Below, piece after piece: positions 49,553 through 59,980 of a stretch of DNA of 64,000 nt. Below the pieces are notes generated by a model. The model saw only the letters and a program-made list of their open reading frames with translations, did not search any database and was not told the DNA's origin. Numbering within the stretch: the stretch's first letter is position 1; each line of letters begins with the position of its first letter. Made by a program: the position numbers and the translations under genes. The stretch comes from Coffea arabica (lineage: Eukaryota; Streptophyta; Magnoliopsida; Gentianales; Rubiaceae), in contig NC_092323.1 in the NCBI RefSeq assembly GCF_036785885.1, positions 3,202,501 through 3,266,500 on the forward strand. Reading direction: 5' to 3'.

Positions 49553-49880
49553 CTCCCTCCGTCCCACTTTGATCGTCCTGTATTTCTTTTTCATCTGTCC
49601 CAAATTGTAGTCCACTTTCCAATTGAAGAATGTAGTTGTATTTTAATTTTCATAAAATACCATTATTTAATGTAAGTAGTTGTTACTATAAACCTATCCC
49701 ATTTAATGAGAGTTGATTCTTTTTTTACCATCAATTCAAGTTTCCATAAAGTTGTACCATATTTAATGTGAGGGTATTTTAGGAAAATAGCAATCTAAAT
49801 TACTTTTCCAACAAAGTTAACTATTTTTTCTTAAACTGTGTGAAAAAAGAAATAGGACTATCAAAGTGGGACGGAGGGAG
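49553..49880. mobile_element. Stowaway-type MITE (about 330 bp)
   Basis: Begins ctccctccgtcccactttga and ends with its complement (tcaaagtgggacggagggag), flanked by TA on both sides (49551-49552 and 49881-49882). These are the diagnostic ends of Tc1/mariner-derived Stowaway elements. No transposase is present. Confidence 0.92.
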
Positions 49881-49882
49881 TA

Positions 49883-51764
49883 TAAAATATGCTCGTTTTT
49901 TGTGCTCTAACATCTTTTCAGGCTAATTTTGGCCGAAATAAGCTATGGTCCCATTACATGCTCTATATTTAAAGGGTAAATTTGACGAATCCTTATTTTA
50001 TTGATCCAAATGTAAAAGACCAAAATTTTTAATCAAAGCACTTAACAAAACGAAAAAAGAAAGGGAATAACACTCTAAAGTATCCTTCTCTCTTTCAGAT
50101 CTAAACTCTAAAGCAACTCCCTTATTTCTTCAAAGCTAATACGATTTCCTTTGTTCTTTTTTTTTTTTTTTTTTTTGAGAGGATGACACAAAATCTATGA
50201 TCGATAATTAATTCCTTCTTAGAAGGCCAAAAACCTAAAATTTATTGCGTTCCTTAAAAATTAGCTGCTTTGGACATGGCAAAAAGGTGCTGGGCCATTT
50301 AAATGTTATTTTTTTCCCTTAAATATCAAATGATGCTATTTTTTTCCTTTCTATTAAATGTTATTTATTTTATTAAATCAAATGCTATTTTACTTAATAT
50401 ATTGATGTTTCTTACATGTCCATTTCATGTGAATTATAACCCAATCAGGTATTCATTTGACAATTGGACTGTGTACAAATTATTTGCCTACTGTATATGT
50501 TTAATAGAGTTCACATCTTGTATTCTTAGGCATAATTTTAATTACTATAAAATTTCATGCAATTAAATGACTTGGAAAATAACAAATATCAAGTTGTAAA
50601 CAAATTTTAAATTTTTTTTTGGTAATTTTGAATAAATTGATTTACTATAACGAACATTTTGTTAGTCCGAAATCTACAAACCAACACCTTGTAAATCTAA
50701 ATTAATATTATTGCACTCCTAAATAAAGGCCCTAACTCCACCAATGATTCTTGCCCTACACATGAAACATTCCCAAATGTGATATTTTGTCTACACCCTC
50801 GAAAAAACATTGACCCTCAAAGTTTTAGGTGTGCTGGAGTGTGAAAACAAGATGGGAAGAGCCAAATTGATTTGGCATTGTCATCATCGACCTGGCTAAA
50901 TTACTAACCCTATGATTTTCGATTACGTTTTAAGCAAATTTGTATGAAGCTGAAGTTCGAAGGCAGCATAAAGCGTAAATTCCCAACAAAATTAACTGTT
51001 AGCAAAAGCTACTAGAAGATTTTAGCATTCGAGATACTCGCACGTTATCCTTATTATTTAATGGAATAAGCGAAAAAAAAAAAAAAAGCATGCCGCATAC
51101 CACACAATTTCACTAATCCTGTCCTCCTGAGTCCTCCTATCTAATGAACTCTACTAATCTTTGGTTCCAGCCACCTCTAGGAGAGATAACACTGGAAATT
51201 TGCACAAATTTGGATAGTGAATTATTCACACAAATTTTAGTTGCTTATATCATCAACACATTTTTATTTCACATATATCAGATCAAAAAATTGTTACAAT
51301 ATTTTTGTTTAAAAAATACCCGCGCTAAATAATCTACCATCCAAACACACTCAATGGCACCGTCTAAAGTGCAATTTTAGCCCAACAAAAAACGAAGGTG
51401 AAGGAAGTGTCCTGATTGCTACTTTCTGAAAATCCCAGATGATTTCTTCTGACTCCTAATTAATCAAGTGATGCAAAATTCTGCACAAGCTACAAAAAGA
51501 GTCAATTATTTCTCCTTTTGTTATTTTAATTTATTGCCCCGTGAATTCTAGTATTGGCCTTCTATTTAGAACAGACAGTAGCAGGGGAAAAAAAAAATAG
51601 AAGACGTACCAAGAAGAGATAGTAGTAGAATGGAGGGAGATTACAATACACACGTATGGTAACCCTTGCTTTCTTCTCCTTAAAGACTGAATTAGTTTGA
51701 AAACGTGAAGTACAATCAAAGAAGTCCAGGCATAAAAGTTTGATTAATACATTCACTTGTTAAC
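49883..51764. other. Intergenic, AT-rich
   Basis: Holds poly-T near 50158-50176, a loose repeat of aaatgctatttt near 50300-50400, and the MITE at 51206-51346. No gene was recognised. Confidence 0.45.
51206..51346. mobile_element. Short MITE, TTTGGATRGTA-ended family
   Basis: The left end aaatttggatagtgaattat and the complement of the right end tgtttggatggtagattatt match the MITE at 4156-4305. About 140 bp, non-coding. Confidence 0.6.
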
Positions 51765-51772
51765 TATAAATA
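51765..51772 (+). promoter_or_regulatory. TATA box of the thaumatin-like gene
   Basis: The sequence tataaata lies 50 bases before the start codon at 51822, leaving a leader of about 20-25 bases. This is a good fit in position and sequence. Confidence 0.6.
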
Positions 51773-51821
51773 CAAACCAAAAGCAAAAACTCGTATTGCC
51801 TTTCATCGTGTTGAAATCAGA

Positions 51822-52724
51822 ATGAAGTTGTGCAGTACATTTTCGGTTTGGATTCTCGTCCTGCTATGCCACCGCATATCATCTGGTAATATATATATAT
51901 ATATATGTATGTATATACAGTAATTCGTTTCCTAAGCTCTTTCTTTTTTTTTCTTCTTTTGCATCGTTTATAGTTCAACGTAACCCACAGGCAGTAGTGG
52001 AGTTGTGGAAGCATGCACATTTTACGTGAGCAACAAGTGCCCATTTCCCATATGGCCTGCCACTGCCCCGAACCAAGGCTTTCCAGTCGTAGCAAACGGT
52101 GGCTTCTATCTTCCATCCGGGAGACTCCGGAAATTCCAGGCACCTGGAGATTGGAGTGGCCGCATCTGGGCCAGAACAGGCTGCAATTTCGACTACTCCA
52201 ACGACGGACGAGCCTGCGAAACAGGCGACTGCAACGGCCGACTCGAATGCACCGGGGCGATCGGCGTTCCTCCGGTGACGCTAGTAGAGTTTACGTTGCA
52301 GGTTGACAAGAGGCAGCCGAGTTTCTACGACGTAAGTATAGTGGATGGCTACAACCTCCCTGTTTCAGTGACCCCATATCCTACAGCACCAAAATGCTAC
52401 ATCGGAGGGTGCTTCTCAGATATAAAAATGGAGTGCCCTCGGGAGCTGGCGGTCCTGAATGAGCTCGGACAAGTTGTGGCTTGCAAGAGTGCATGCTTGG
52501 CCTTCAATGAGGATCGTTTCTGCTGCAGAAAGAAATATGGGAGTCCAGCAACGTGCAAGCCCGACGTCTACTCCAGATTCTTTAAGGCTGAGTGTCCCTA
52601 TTATTTTAGTAAACCCTTTGATACGCCTTCTCCCTTGGTTAATTGCCCTGCAGATCAGTATATCATCACCTTCTGCCCGGATGGATGGGGTGCTCCTGCA
52701 ACTTCCCTAATTATGTCTACATAG
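51822..52724 (+). CDS. Thaumatin-like protein (PR-5 family, 265 aa, 2 exons)
   Basis: Exons 51822-51885 and 51991-52724, with a GT-AG intron of 105 bp containing an (AT)n run. Exon 1 encodes the signal peptide (MKLCSTFSVWILVLLCHRI). The mature part has the thaumatin fold signatures: CTFYVSNKCPFPIWPA at its N-terminus, TGDCNGRLECTGAIGVPPVTLVEF in the middle, YDVSIVDGYNLPVSVTP, and CRKKYGSPATCKPDVYSRFFKAECP, then FCP near the end. There are many paired cysteines consistent with the eight disulphides, and acidic residues (TGD, VDG) at the usual cleft positions. Such proteins are secreted, bind or cut beta-1,3-glucan and are induced by stress and fungi (family knowledge). The length and the single phase-1 intron after the signal peptide are normal for the family. 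Confidence 0.92.
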
Positions 52725-53536
52725 GGAAAGAAACCCCTTTTTAATCCTCAGCACTTCCCCTTAATTGCTTCAAACTCCATCCGAGTCGCAAATTTAACTA
52801 CTACTGTTTACGAACCTCCTACTCCTAATTTTTATTTTGATAGAACTTGTCCCTTTTTATGTATCCTCCTCATTTCCAGTTCACACATGATGATTGAAGC
52901 TTCGTTAATTACAGGAATTTTACTCCCGTGGTCTCTCCATTCTCTAATTTCATTTAAATATCTTCTTTTTGATGACCAATGCTAAAAAAATTTTCTCATA
53001 GCAGTATTATAAAAAATTTATAATCAACTGACACGGGCTGGTAAACATGGAGATAAGCCTTATAAATTAGGATTAATCTTCTATACACATTCATCATTAG
53101 ATGCATGACACGTAATCTGAATTTGAATTTGAAACTCAAATTTTGCACATATGTCGTATATCCAACCGTATAATGTATACACCATTAGTGTATATAAAAT
53201 TTACTATATAAATTATGGCAGGCATGTTGATTTGGCGGTGTATAATCTGAACGCGTGTCTGATTAGACCAATAGAATGAGGCTTAAAGCAAGATTTTTGT
53301 CAAGCACATTTGAGTACGTGTATTTAAAAGCACGCATGTGTGATTTTTTTTTTTTAAATATAATTAGTTGTGTAAAGCAATCAATAATTCGGTACCGTCC
53401 GGGCCTGAGCTTAAATTTAACAAAATTGAATGGGTATGGGTTCGGCTTAAATAATGCCTCAAATTACTCCTGGACCTAACTGCCGGACAGGGATAAACGA
53501 GGACTTGTGCATTCAAATACTCCACTTAATTGCTCG
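52725..53536. other. Thaumatin-like gene 3' flank and a MITE
   Basis: Contains the 3' UTR of the thaumatin-like gene and the MITE at 53070-53215. No other gene was recognised. Confidence 0.4.
53070..53215. mobile_element. Short MITE, attaatctt...gtatataca family
   Basis: The left end reads gattaatcttctatacacat, and the right side has gtatacaccattagtgtata followed by aaaatttact. It matches the element at 17098-17247 and parts of the units at 55.2-58.9 kb. Confidence 0.55.
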
Positions 53537-53686
53537 AGCCCAATATGAAGCAGCAGCCCAACCCCCGATGGTATTAATGTATTATTAGGGTTATCACATT
53601 CACAAGTCACAACACCAGCCGCCGCTGTGGATTAGAGGTTTTCTGTGATTACGGCCGTCAGAACCCTATCCCTGACCCTATAAAAA
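53537..53686 (+). promoter_or_regulatory. Site II / telo-box / TATA promoter of the snoRNA gene
   Basis: Two Site II elements (TGGGCT on the minus strand, at 53537-53542 and 53555-53560), a telo-box (ttagggtt at 53585-53592, the complement of AACCCTAA) and a TATA box (tataaaaa at 53679-53686) follow in this order. This is the known promoter layout of plant ribosomal-protein and polycistronic snoRNA genes. It predicts a start near 53712, about 145 bases before the first snoRNA. No protein frame follows. Confidence 0.6.
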
Positions 53687-53856
53687 CTGGTCGGTGCAAT
53701 TATAGTCTCTTCAGATAGCTTGATTTTATTCTCTTCTCTAGTTCTCTTCCGATCATCCATTTGCGTTTCAAGCAGGATCTCCAAACAGCTTAATTTCAGC
53801 TAAATACGTGTTTGTTTTCTTGCCTAGTCCATTCCATATGTTTTCAGTTTTGTTGA

Positions 53857-53946
53857 ATCGAAATCATCTGATGAGAAGAAAACTGCAACAATATGAAACT
53901 TTAAAGTCCATGATTCGTTTGTATTTAAGTCTCTGATGATTTCGAT
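53857..53946 (+). ncRNA. Box C/D snoRNA, predicted guide for 18S rRNA
   Basis: A perfect 12-bp terminal stem (atcgaaatcatc / gatgatttcgat) brings together box C (ctgatga, 53868-53874) and box D (ctga, 53933-53936), which are 58 bases apart. Inside, aactgcaacaa (53881-53891) precedes a D'-like atga and can pair over 11 bases, plus a G-U, with 18S rRNA at TTGTTGCAGTT, just upstream of AAAAAGCTCGTAG. The five-base rule points to a U there, which by my count from memory is near plant 18S U615. A C'-like box (catgatt) lies at about 53909-53915. Box C begins with C instead of a purine. It shares the transcript with the U18-like snoRNA downstream. Confidence 0.7.
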
Positions 53947-54055
53947 ATCTCTAACGGAGAGATTGTACCTTTTTCCCCTTTTTTAAAACAGTTTTGTGAA
54001 TCTAATGTTATCCCATTTATTTCCTTTGTCTTTGTTGTTTTGTAAAACTGGGGAA

Positions 54056-54134
54056 GGGGAGATGATGATACTCTTATATGGTCCGTGTTTCTGAATTTTC
54101 TGTGATTGAGAAACACAAGCACTCTCTGATCCCC
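54056..54134 (+). ncRNA. U18: Box C/D snoRNA U18 homologue, 25S rRNA guide
   Basis: All parts of a C/D snoRNA are visible in 79 bases: terminal stem gggga (54056-54060) with tcccc (54130-54134), box C atgatga (54062-54068), box D' ctga (54091-54094), box C' gtgattg (54102-54108) and box D ctga (54126-54129). The sequence before D' (tggtccgtgttt) pairs over 12 bases with the conserved 25S/28S segment AAACACGGACCA, exactly as the U18 snoRNA of animals and yeast does. It therefore directs 2'-O-methylation of the adenosine in that segment, with fibrillarin, in the nucleolus. The guide before box D (acaagcactct) has no target I recognise. Confidence 0.85.
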
Positions 54135-55214
54135 TGTGCCTTTAGCTCTCGCGCACTTTTTTTCTTCTTTTTTTAATTATTCTGGTTCCCCTTTTTCTTT
54201 TCTTATTTGTTTTTTTCTGAAATTTGTGGTAATTGGCATGGGAAATTGATTGTTGTCTGGGCTCTGTGATTACGATGCCTAATTAATTACAGTAGTTAGG
54301 CACTATACGCTATTCTGATCTTAAAACATGAGTAGATATGTTTTGTGTATGAGAGCTTTTACCATGTGTTTTCGTTTTAGCTGAATATTCCTAGGTTAGG
54401 TGGAATCGATGTGGTTCTGCCTAATTGATTTTCAGAAACCAATCAAGCATTTGTTGTTTTGGCTTTTGTTTCTATAGCAATTCTGCTCCTGCTGCGAAAC
54501 ATCTGCTATGATGATACATGAAAAAATTCACATGTCAGACTTCAGAGATTTCGGTCTATGAGAAGAATATTTCATGTTTTCTGAGCTGACGAGTTGTTGA
54601 TTCAGATTGGTGCTTAGCTGTTGGTGTCAACGTCTACCGCTGTGGTAGAAATTGATCACTGATTTGATGAGATATACAGAAATTTTACTGCCTTTGGTGT
54701 GACGTAGGAACTGAGATAACGAGACCTTCAATTGTATTTTCTTCTTCTTCTGCACATCCGTTAAAAAACAACCCATTTAATTTAGATGTGATTTGTTTAC
54801 TGAAGTAATGTATTTAAAACACATCCCACAAAATGAACCGAACCTGTCTGTATTCAGAATGACTGGGTGCTTCATCTTTTGAGGATCTGGAGGCAAAATT
54901 GGATACAGGGAATACAATTTTCATTTTTGTTGGTTTGGGCTGTCTTGAAACTTTTTATTATTGGACAGAACTTTAAAACCTTTAACTCGCCAAGCTGGAC
55001 AACAGCAGTCCATTCCTTCACCGGGAAGTGAAAAAATTAGCAGTTCAGTGTTTTGTTATTCAAAAAAGGTATACTTCAATGGAGAAAGTAATGCACGGAA
55101 GGATGAGTAATAATTGTAAATTAAGCTCAAGAGAGTGACGATGCTGTAAAAAAATGAGTTAGAGGAAGTATTTGTCATGTGATGCATTTAACTCGTTCCC
55201 CATTTTTTTTTCCT
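54135..55214. other. Downstream part of the snoRNA transcript or intergenic
   Basis: Unique sequence. A hairpin (tgcctaa / ttaggca, about 54274-54307) is visible. Two further C- and D-like box pairs near 54508 and 54664 lack terminal stems and were not accepted. No protein frame was seen. Confidence 0.4.
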
Positions 55215-55658
55215 TCGTTGAATGTACATTTAAACTCGTTCCTCATTTTTTTCCTCCTCCTCTTTTGATAATTGGTTGTGTTCTATATATATAGAGCAAG
55301 GGTGTGTTTGATAAAATTCAAATCCAAAAATTGAAACTAATCTAATAGATCATTTAATTTTGGAAGTAAGTTTTGCCTAGAAAATTCAGTATTATTTAAT
55401 TAATTTAAATGTTCAATTTGGATTGAATTAGGTTATCAAAGAGAGTCTAAATGCATGACACATATATAAAATTTGAATTTTAAATTTAAATTCAAATTAT
55501 GTGTTGTGCATGCAATGGTAAAAATGTATACACTATCCGTGTATATAAAATTAATCTATATATATATATATAGGAATTTTTTGCGTCTATAGAATATATC
55601 CTTTTTATTAAGGTCACGATGTCTATGCATTATTTACAAATAATTGTTGCTCTAAAAT

Positions 55659-55725
55659 CTATATCTATATAGATTTGAGAAGGGTTTTTAGCAACAAGCT
55701 TCCACACACTTTCCCACTCTCAATT
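55659..55725 (+). mobile_element. Truncated Helitron 5' end
   Basis: After aaaa the sequence reads tctatatctatatagatttg and continues agaag..tttttagcaacaa, matching the left end of the Helitron at 8040 for about 60 bases. It then passes into another array unit. No Helitron 3' hairpin was found downstream in the window. Confidence 0.6.
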
Positions 55726-56698
55726 AAACTCGTTCCCCATTTTTTTCCTCTCTCTTTTGATAATTGGTTGTGTTATATATATATAGAGTAAGGGTGTGTT
55801 TGATAAAACTGAAATTTGAAAATTGAAATTAATCTAATACATCACTTAATTTTGAAAGTAAATTTTGTCTAAAAAATTTAGTGTCACTTAATTAATTTAA
55901 ATGTTTAATTTTTGACTGAACTAGTTTATCAAATAGAACCTAAATGCATGACACATGTATGAAATTTAAATTTAGATTATGTGTTGTGCATTCAATGGTG
56001 AAAGTATATATATTGTTAGTGTATATATATATAATTAATCCATATATATATATATATAGGAATTTTCTGCGTCCAAAGAATATGTCCCTTTTATTAAGGT
56101 CACGATGTCTATGCATTATTTACAAATAATTGTTCCTCTAAAATACTTTGAAAATTACAGAATAGGCCATGTTACATCGACTTGAATTGGAAAACAAGAG
56201 ACGAGTCATCTTACCGAGCTAGATCAACGTACCTATTCAACCTCTAAAAGCAAACAAGTGCCAATTACATCTTAGAAAATCAAGACCGTTTGAATTATTC
56301 TTTTTGTCGACCTGGATTTGACCAAATTTTAATAAGTTTTTAGTAACATTTTAGAAACTTTCAAACACTTAACATCCCACCATAATGAGGCAAAACAGAC
56401 AACATATTCAAAATCTAATTTTTCAAATATAATTTTACAATAATATATAAATAAAAATAATTTTAAAAACACCAATCCATTTAAAATCAACTCACAGATA
56501 CAAAAAAAAAAAAAATTAACCACTTCTTCTTCCATCACACATCACTACCCATTGATGGCGACCATCTCTCTTTCTCTCCATACTAGAAACCCTCTCACTC
56601 TTCTCCTCCATTTCCATTTGTGACTAGCTTCTTGTTGTTATCAGATGACTGGGTTGCGATCAGAGGGCCGCAACACCTCGAAAAACAGGTAATCCATG

Positions 56699-56851
56699 AG
56701 TTTGTTTGGATTGCAAGATTTTCAAATAAAAATTTCAAAATTTGTTTTGCTTGCATCATACACACAATTTTCAACCACCTTTTTATTTAATATATATTAT
56801 ATCATAAAAAGTGCTACAGTATTATTTCAAATAATTTCCTATCCAAACAAA
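56699..56851. mobile_element. MITE inserted in the array's second unit
   Basis: Ends gtttgtttggattgcaag and, as the complement of the right side, ggtttgtttggataggaa. The sister unit at about 57965 lacks this segment. Confidence 0.6.
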
Positions 56852-56999
56852 CCCCGTATTATTGCGATCAGATTAAATTTTGTTTCGAAAATTCAGTGCC
56901 ATTTTATTACTTTAGATGTTCAATTTTTTGTTATCAAACGGTTTGAATCATTAATTCATTAAATTTAAATGCTGAAGTGGGTTATCAAACAAGCTTGGT

Positions 57000-57163
57000 T
57001 TGTTTGGATTGAGCATTATTTCTCCAATTTTATTTGGTTACATCATCATTACAATTTTCAATACACCTTTTTATCTTCCCTATTACCTTTTTATCTCACA
57101 TACATCACATCACAAAAAGTGTTACAATAGAAATATCCCAAATAACTTACAATCCAAACAAAT
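57000..57163. mobile_element. Second MITE inserted in the same unit
   Basis: Ends tttgtttggattgagcatta and, as the complement of the right side, atttgtttggattgtaagtt. The sister unit reads straight from atcaaacagg into gtctaaatgc, which shows the insertion. Confidence 0.6.
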
Positions 57164-58925
57164 CTAAATGCACGACACATATACAAATTTTGAATTTCAA
57201 TTTTAAACTCAAATTATATTTGAAATTCAAAATTTGTGTCATGCATCCAATGATGAAAGTGTATATACTGTCAATGTATATAAAATTAATCTCTCTATGT
57301 ATATATATTTGAATTTTCTGCATCTATAGAATATGTCATTCTTATTATGGTCACGATGTCTATGCATTATTTACGAATAATTGTTCCTCTAAAATACTTT
57401 GAAAATTACAGAATAGGGCACATTACATCGACTTGAATTGGAAAACAAGAGACTACTCATCTTACGGAACTTGATCAACGTACCTATTCAACCTCTAAAA
57501 GCGAACAAGTGCCAATTACATCTTAGAAAATCAAGACCTTTTGAATCAGCTTTTTTGTTGACCTAGACTTGACCAAATTTTAATAAGTAAGTTTTTAGTA
57601 ATATTTTAGAAACTTTCAAACACTTAACATCCCACCATAATGAGGCAAAACAGATAACATATTCAAAATCTAATTTTTCAAATATAATATTATAATAATA
57701 TATAAATAAAAATAATTCCAAAAACATCAATCCATACAAAATCAACTCACAAATACCCAAAAAAAAAAAAATTACCACTACTTCTTCCATCACATAACAC
57801 CACCCACTATCACCACCACCACGGCCACCATCTCTCTCTCTCTCTCCTTCCTCCTCCATACTAGAAACCCTCTCACTCTTCTCCTCCAATTCCGGTCGTG
57901 ACTAGCTTCTTGTTGTTATCAGATGACTGGGTTGCAATCAGAGGGCCGCAACACTCCTAAAAACAAGTAATCTATACTTTTGCAATTAGAGTAAGTTTTG
58001 TTTAGAAAATTCAGTGTCACTTTATTAATTCAAACGTTCAATTTTTAGTTATCAAACGGTTTGAATCCATTATTTCATTAAAATTAAGTGTTGAACTGGG
58101 TTATCAAACAGGGTCTAAATGCACGACACATATACAAATTGTGAATTCAAATTATGAAATTCAAAATTTATGTCATGCATCCAATGATAAAAGTGTATAT
58201 ACTCCTAATGTATATAAAATTAATCTATATATATAGGAATTTTTTGCATATAGAGAATATGTCCTTTTTATTAAGGTCACGATGGCTATGCATTATTTAT
58301 GAATAATTGTTCCTCTAAAATACTTTGAAAATTACAGAATAGGCCATGTTACATCGACTTGAATTGGAAAACAAGAGGCTAGTCATCTTACCGATCTAGA
58401 TCAACGTACCTATTCAACCTCTAAAAGCGAACAAGTGCCAATTACATCTTAGAAAATCAAGACCGTTGGAATTATTCTTTTTGTCGACCTAGATTTGACC
58501 AAATTTTAATAAGTAAGTTTTTAGTGACATTTTAGAAACTTTCAAACACTTAACATCCCACCATAATGAGGCAAAACAGATAACATATTCCAAATATGAT
58601 TTTTCAAATATAATTTTACAATAATATATAAATAAAAATAATTTCAAAAACACTAATCCATACAAAATCAACTCACAAAAACAAAAAAAAATAAAATAAA
58701 ATTTACCACTTCTTCTTCCATCACACATCACTACCCATTGCCGCTACTGTCACAACCACCATCTCTCTCTTTCTCTTGGTTTTCCTCTCTCCCCATCCTT
58801 CCTCCATTCTAGAAACCCCGTCCCTCTTCTCCTCGGCTTCCGATCATGACTAGCTCCTGGTTATTATCAATGACTAGTTGCGATCAGAGGGCCGCAACAT
58901 CTCAAAAACAGCTAATCCATACTAA

Positions 58926-59745
58926 TTTTTCTAGTCTACTAATATGCAAGATTTGACATATTCAAATGGAACAAAATTTCGAGACGGAAGCTTGAATGAT
59001 TCAGGAGTTGGGGTCAACGGTTGACCGACTGTGGAGGAAGTCAAATCAAAACTGAATTCATTCACATTAGTATTATAATCCGGACCCGCCACTTTAGTTG
59101 TTAAGCTCCAACTCGAACCAACTATTATAGCTGGTCTCGGATCAGACGCAGATTCTACGTACTGCTTCTGACGTGAACAATGATCCACTTGCCAATTACA
59201 AAGTTCACCCGTCATTGCTGTCCGTGACCCGGGGCTTGGTCTCCCCGCTCATGTGCTTCTTCCCTAATTGGAGTATTTTTTATCTTTTCACACGTGGCAA
59301 ATCATACACATATAGAACACGTGCATTAAAATTTAAAGGTCCTGCGCTAATCGCACGCCACTTCAGCAGCTTCCTTTCAAGGGAACTCAGTCTCGTGGGT
59401 TAGATTAGACCCCTACAGTTTAGAACAAAGTTGAATGCATTGCACTTTGTCATACGTCGTCCTAGTCCCGGCATCGTATGGTAAAAAAAATATATATATA
59501 TATATATTTTGTAGGTGTGAATCGCCAAGCCCAGCATTGAACAACTTTGAGCATGCGGACTCCATGGCCAAAACGGTCAAATCACCTTCACCTTCGGCTC
59601 TCACTCAAATTCCACCGCGGAAAAGAGAGACGATTACGTATGGACAATTTACCAGTCTTAACATGCCGTTGACGGTTTTCGCTTTCGATCCCCACTCTTT
59701 TTCGGGGGATCATATATACATTTTTTTAAAAAAACTTTTTAACCC
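58926..59745. other. Upstream region of the first miRNA gene
   Basis: Unique DNA with an (AT)n run near 59490-59507. A 94-codon minus-strand frame at 58931-59215 has no recognisable motif and was not called. Confidence 0.4.
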
Positions 59746-59752
59746 TATAAAT
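59746..59752 (+). promoter_or_regulatory. TATA box of the first miR3627-like gene
   Basis: The sequence tataaat lies about 130 bases before the hairpin, predicting a start near 59776. This is a normal distance for plant MIR genes. Confidence 0.45.
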
Positions 59753-59874
59753 GTGGGCAGACTGAATGTGAATGGGCATCCAATTGAACAAAGGGTAATA
59801 AGCATACTTAAGGAGGAGTTGTGGGAGTCTTCTTTTCTTAATACACTAGCAGCAAATTAAGAGAATAAGAAGCT

Positions 59875-59980
59875 GTGGGAGTCTTCTTGTCGCAGGAGAT
59901 ATGGCACTTGTGCTCTTTGGGGGCTCGGCTCTGCCACATTCACACAAGTGCCATTCACCGCGACAAGAAGGCCGCAATTT
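59875..59980 (+). ncRNA. MIR3627: miR3627-like microRNA precursor, locus 1
   Basis: A hairpin pairs cttcttgtcgc with gcgacaagaag (11 bp) and atggcacttgtg with cacaagtgccat (12 bp), with a small internal loop between them and a 33-base terminal loop. The 5' arm carries TTGTCGCAGGAGATATGGCA (59887-59906, mature end about 59908), which matches miR3627 of grape and apple as I remember it except for one or two bases near the middle. miR3627 belongs with miR391, miR4376 and miR5225, whose known targets are type IIB calcium pumps of the ACA10 group. The miRNA* would be at about 59945-59967. The pairing meets the usual plant criteria of few mismatches in the duplex. Confidence 0.82.

Larger units (their letters stand above)
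55215..58925. repeat. Tandem array of degenerate transposon-derived units with nested MITEs
   Basis: The landmark ggtcacgatg(t/g)ctatgcatt occurs at 55612, 56098, 57349 and 58275, and long flanking blocks recur with it. The recurring blocks are a MITE-like segment (gtgtatatac..tgtatataaaattaatc), a segment with tacatcgacttgaattgg, a segment with aacatcccaccataatgagg, and a CT-rich stretch ending in cagagggccgcaac. Full unit length is about 0.93 kb; the second unit is longer because of two inserted MITEs. Units differ by several percent, so the array is not new. Open frames repeated on the minus strand (WWDVKCLKVSK theme) are by-products and not genes. Confidence 0.75.

Noticed and set aside
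52013-52710. Alternative-frame ORFs inside the thaumatin-like gene
   Set aside because: Shadows of the real reading frame, which has all family motifs.
54508-54584. Possible third C/D snoRNA (atgatga ... ctga)
   Set aside because: Box C is perfect, but the flanks do not form a terminal stem and neither guide region matches an rRNA segment I know.
54664-54714. Possible fourth C/D snoRNA (ttgatga ... ctga)
   Set aside because: No terminal stem, short spacing and no recognisable guide.
56329-58731. Three similar minus-strand frames (WWDVKCLKVSK theme)
   Set aside because: They recur only because the transposon-derived unit is tandemly repeated; no known protein domain.
58931-59215. 94-codon minus-strand open frame
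   Set aside because: No motif, signal or splice context, and it starts inside the end of the repeat array.
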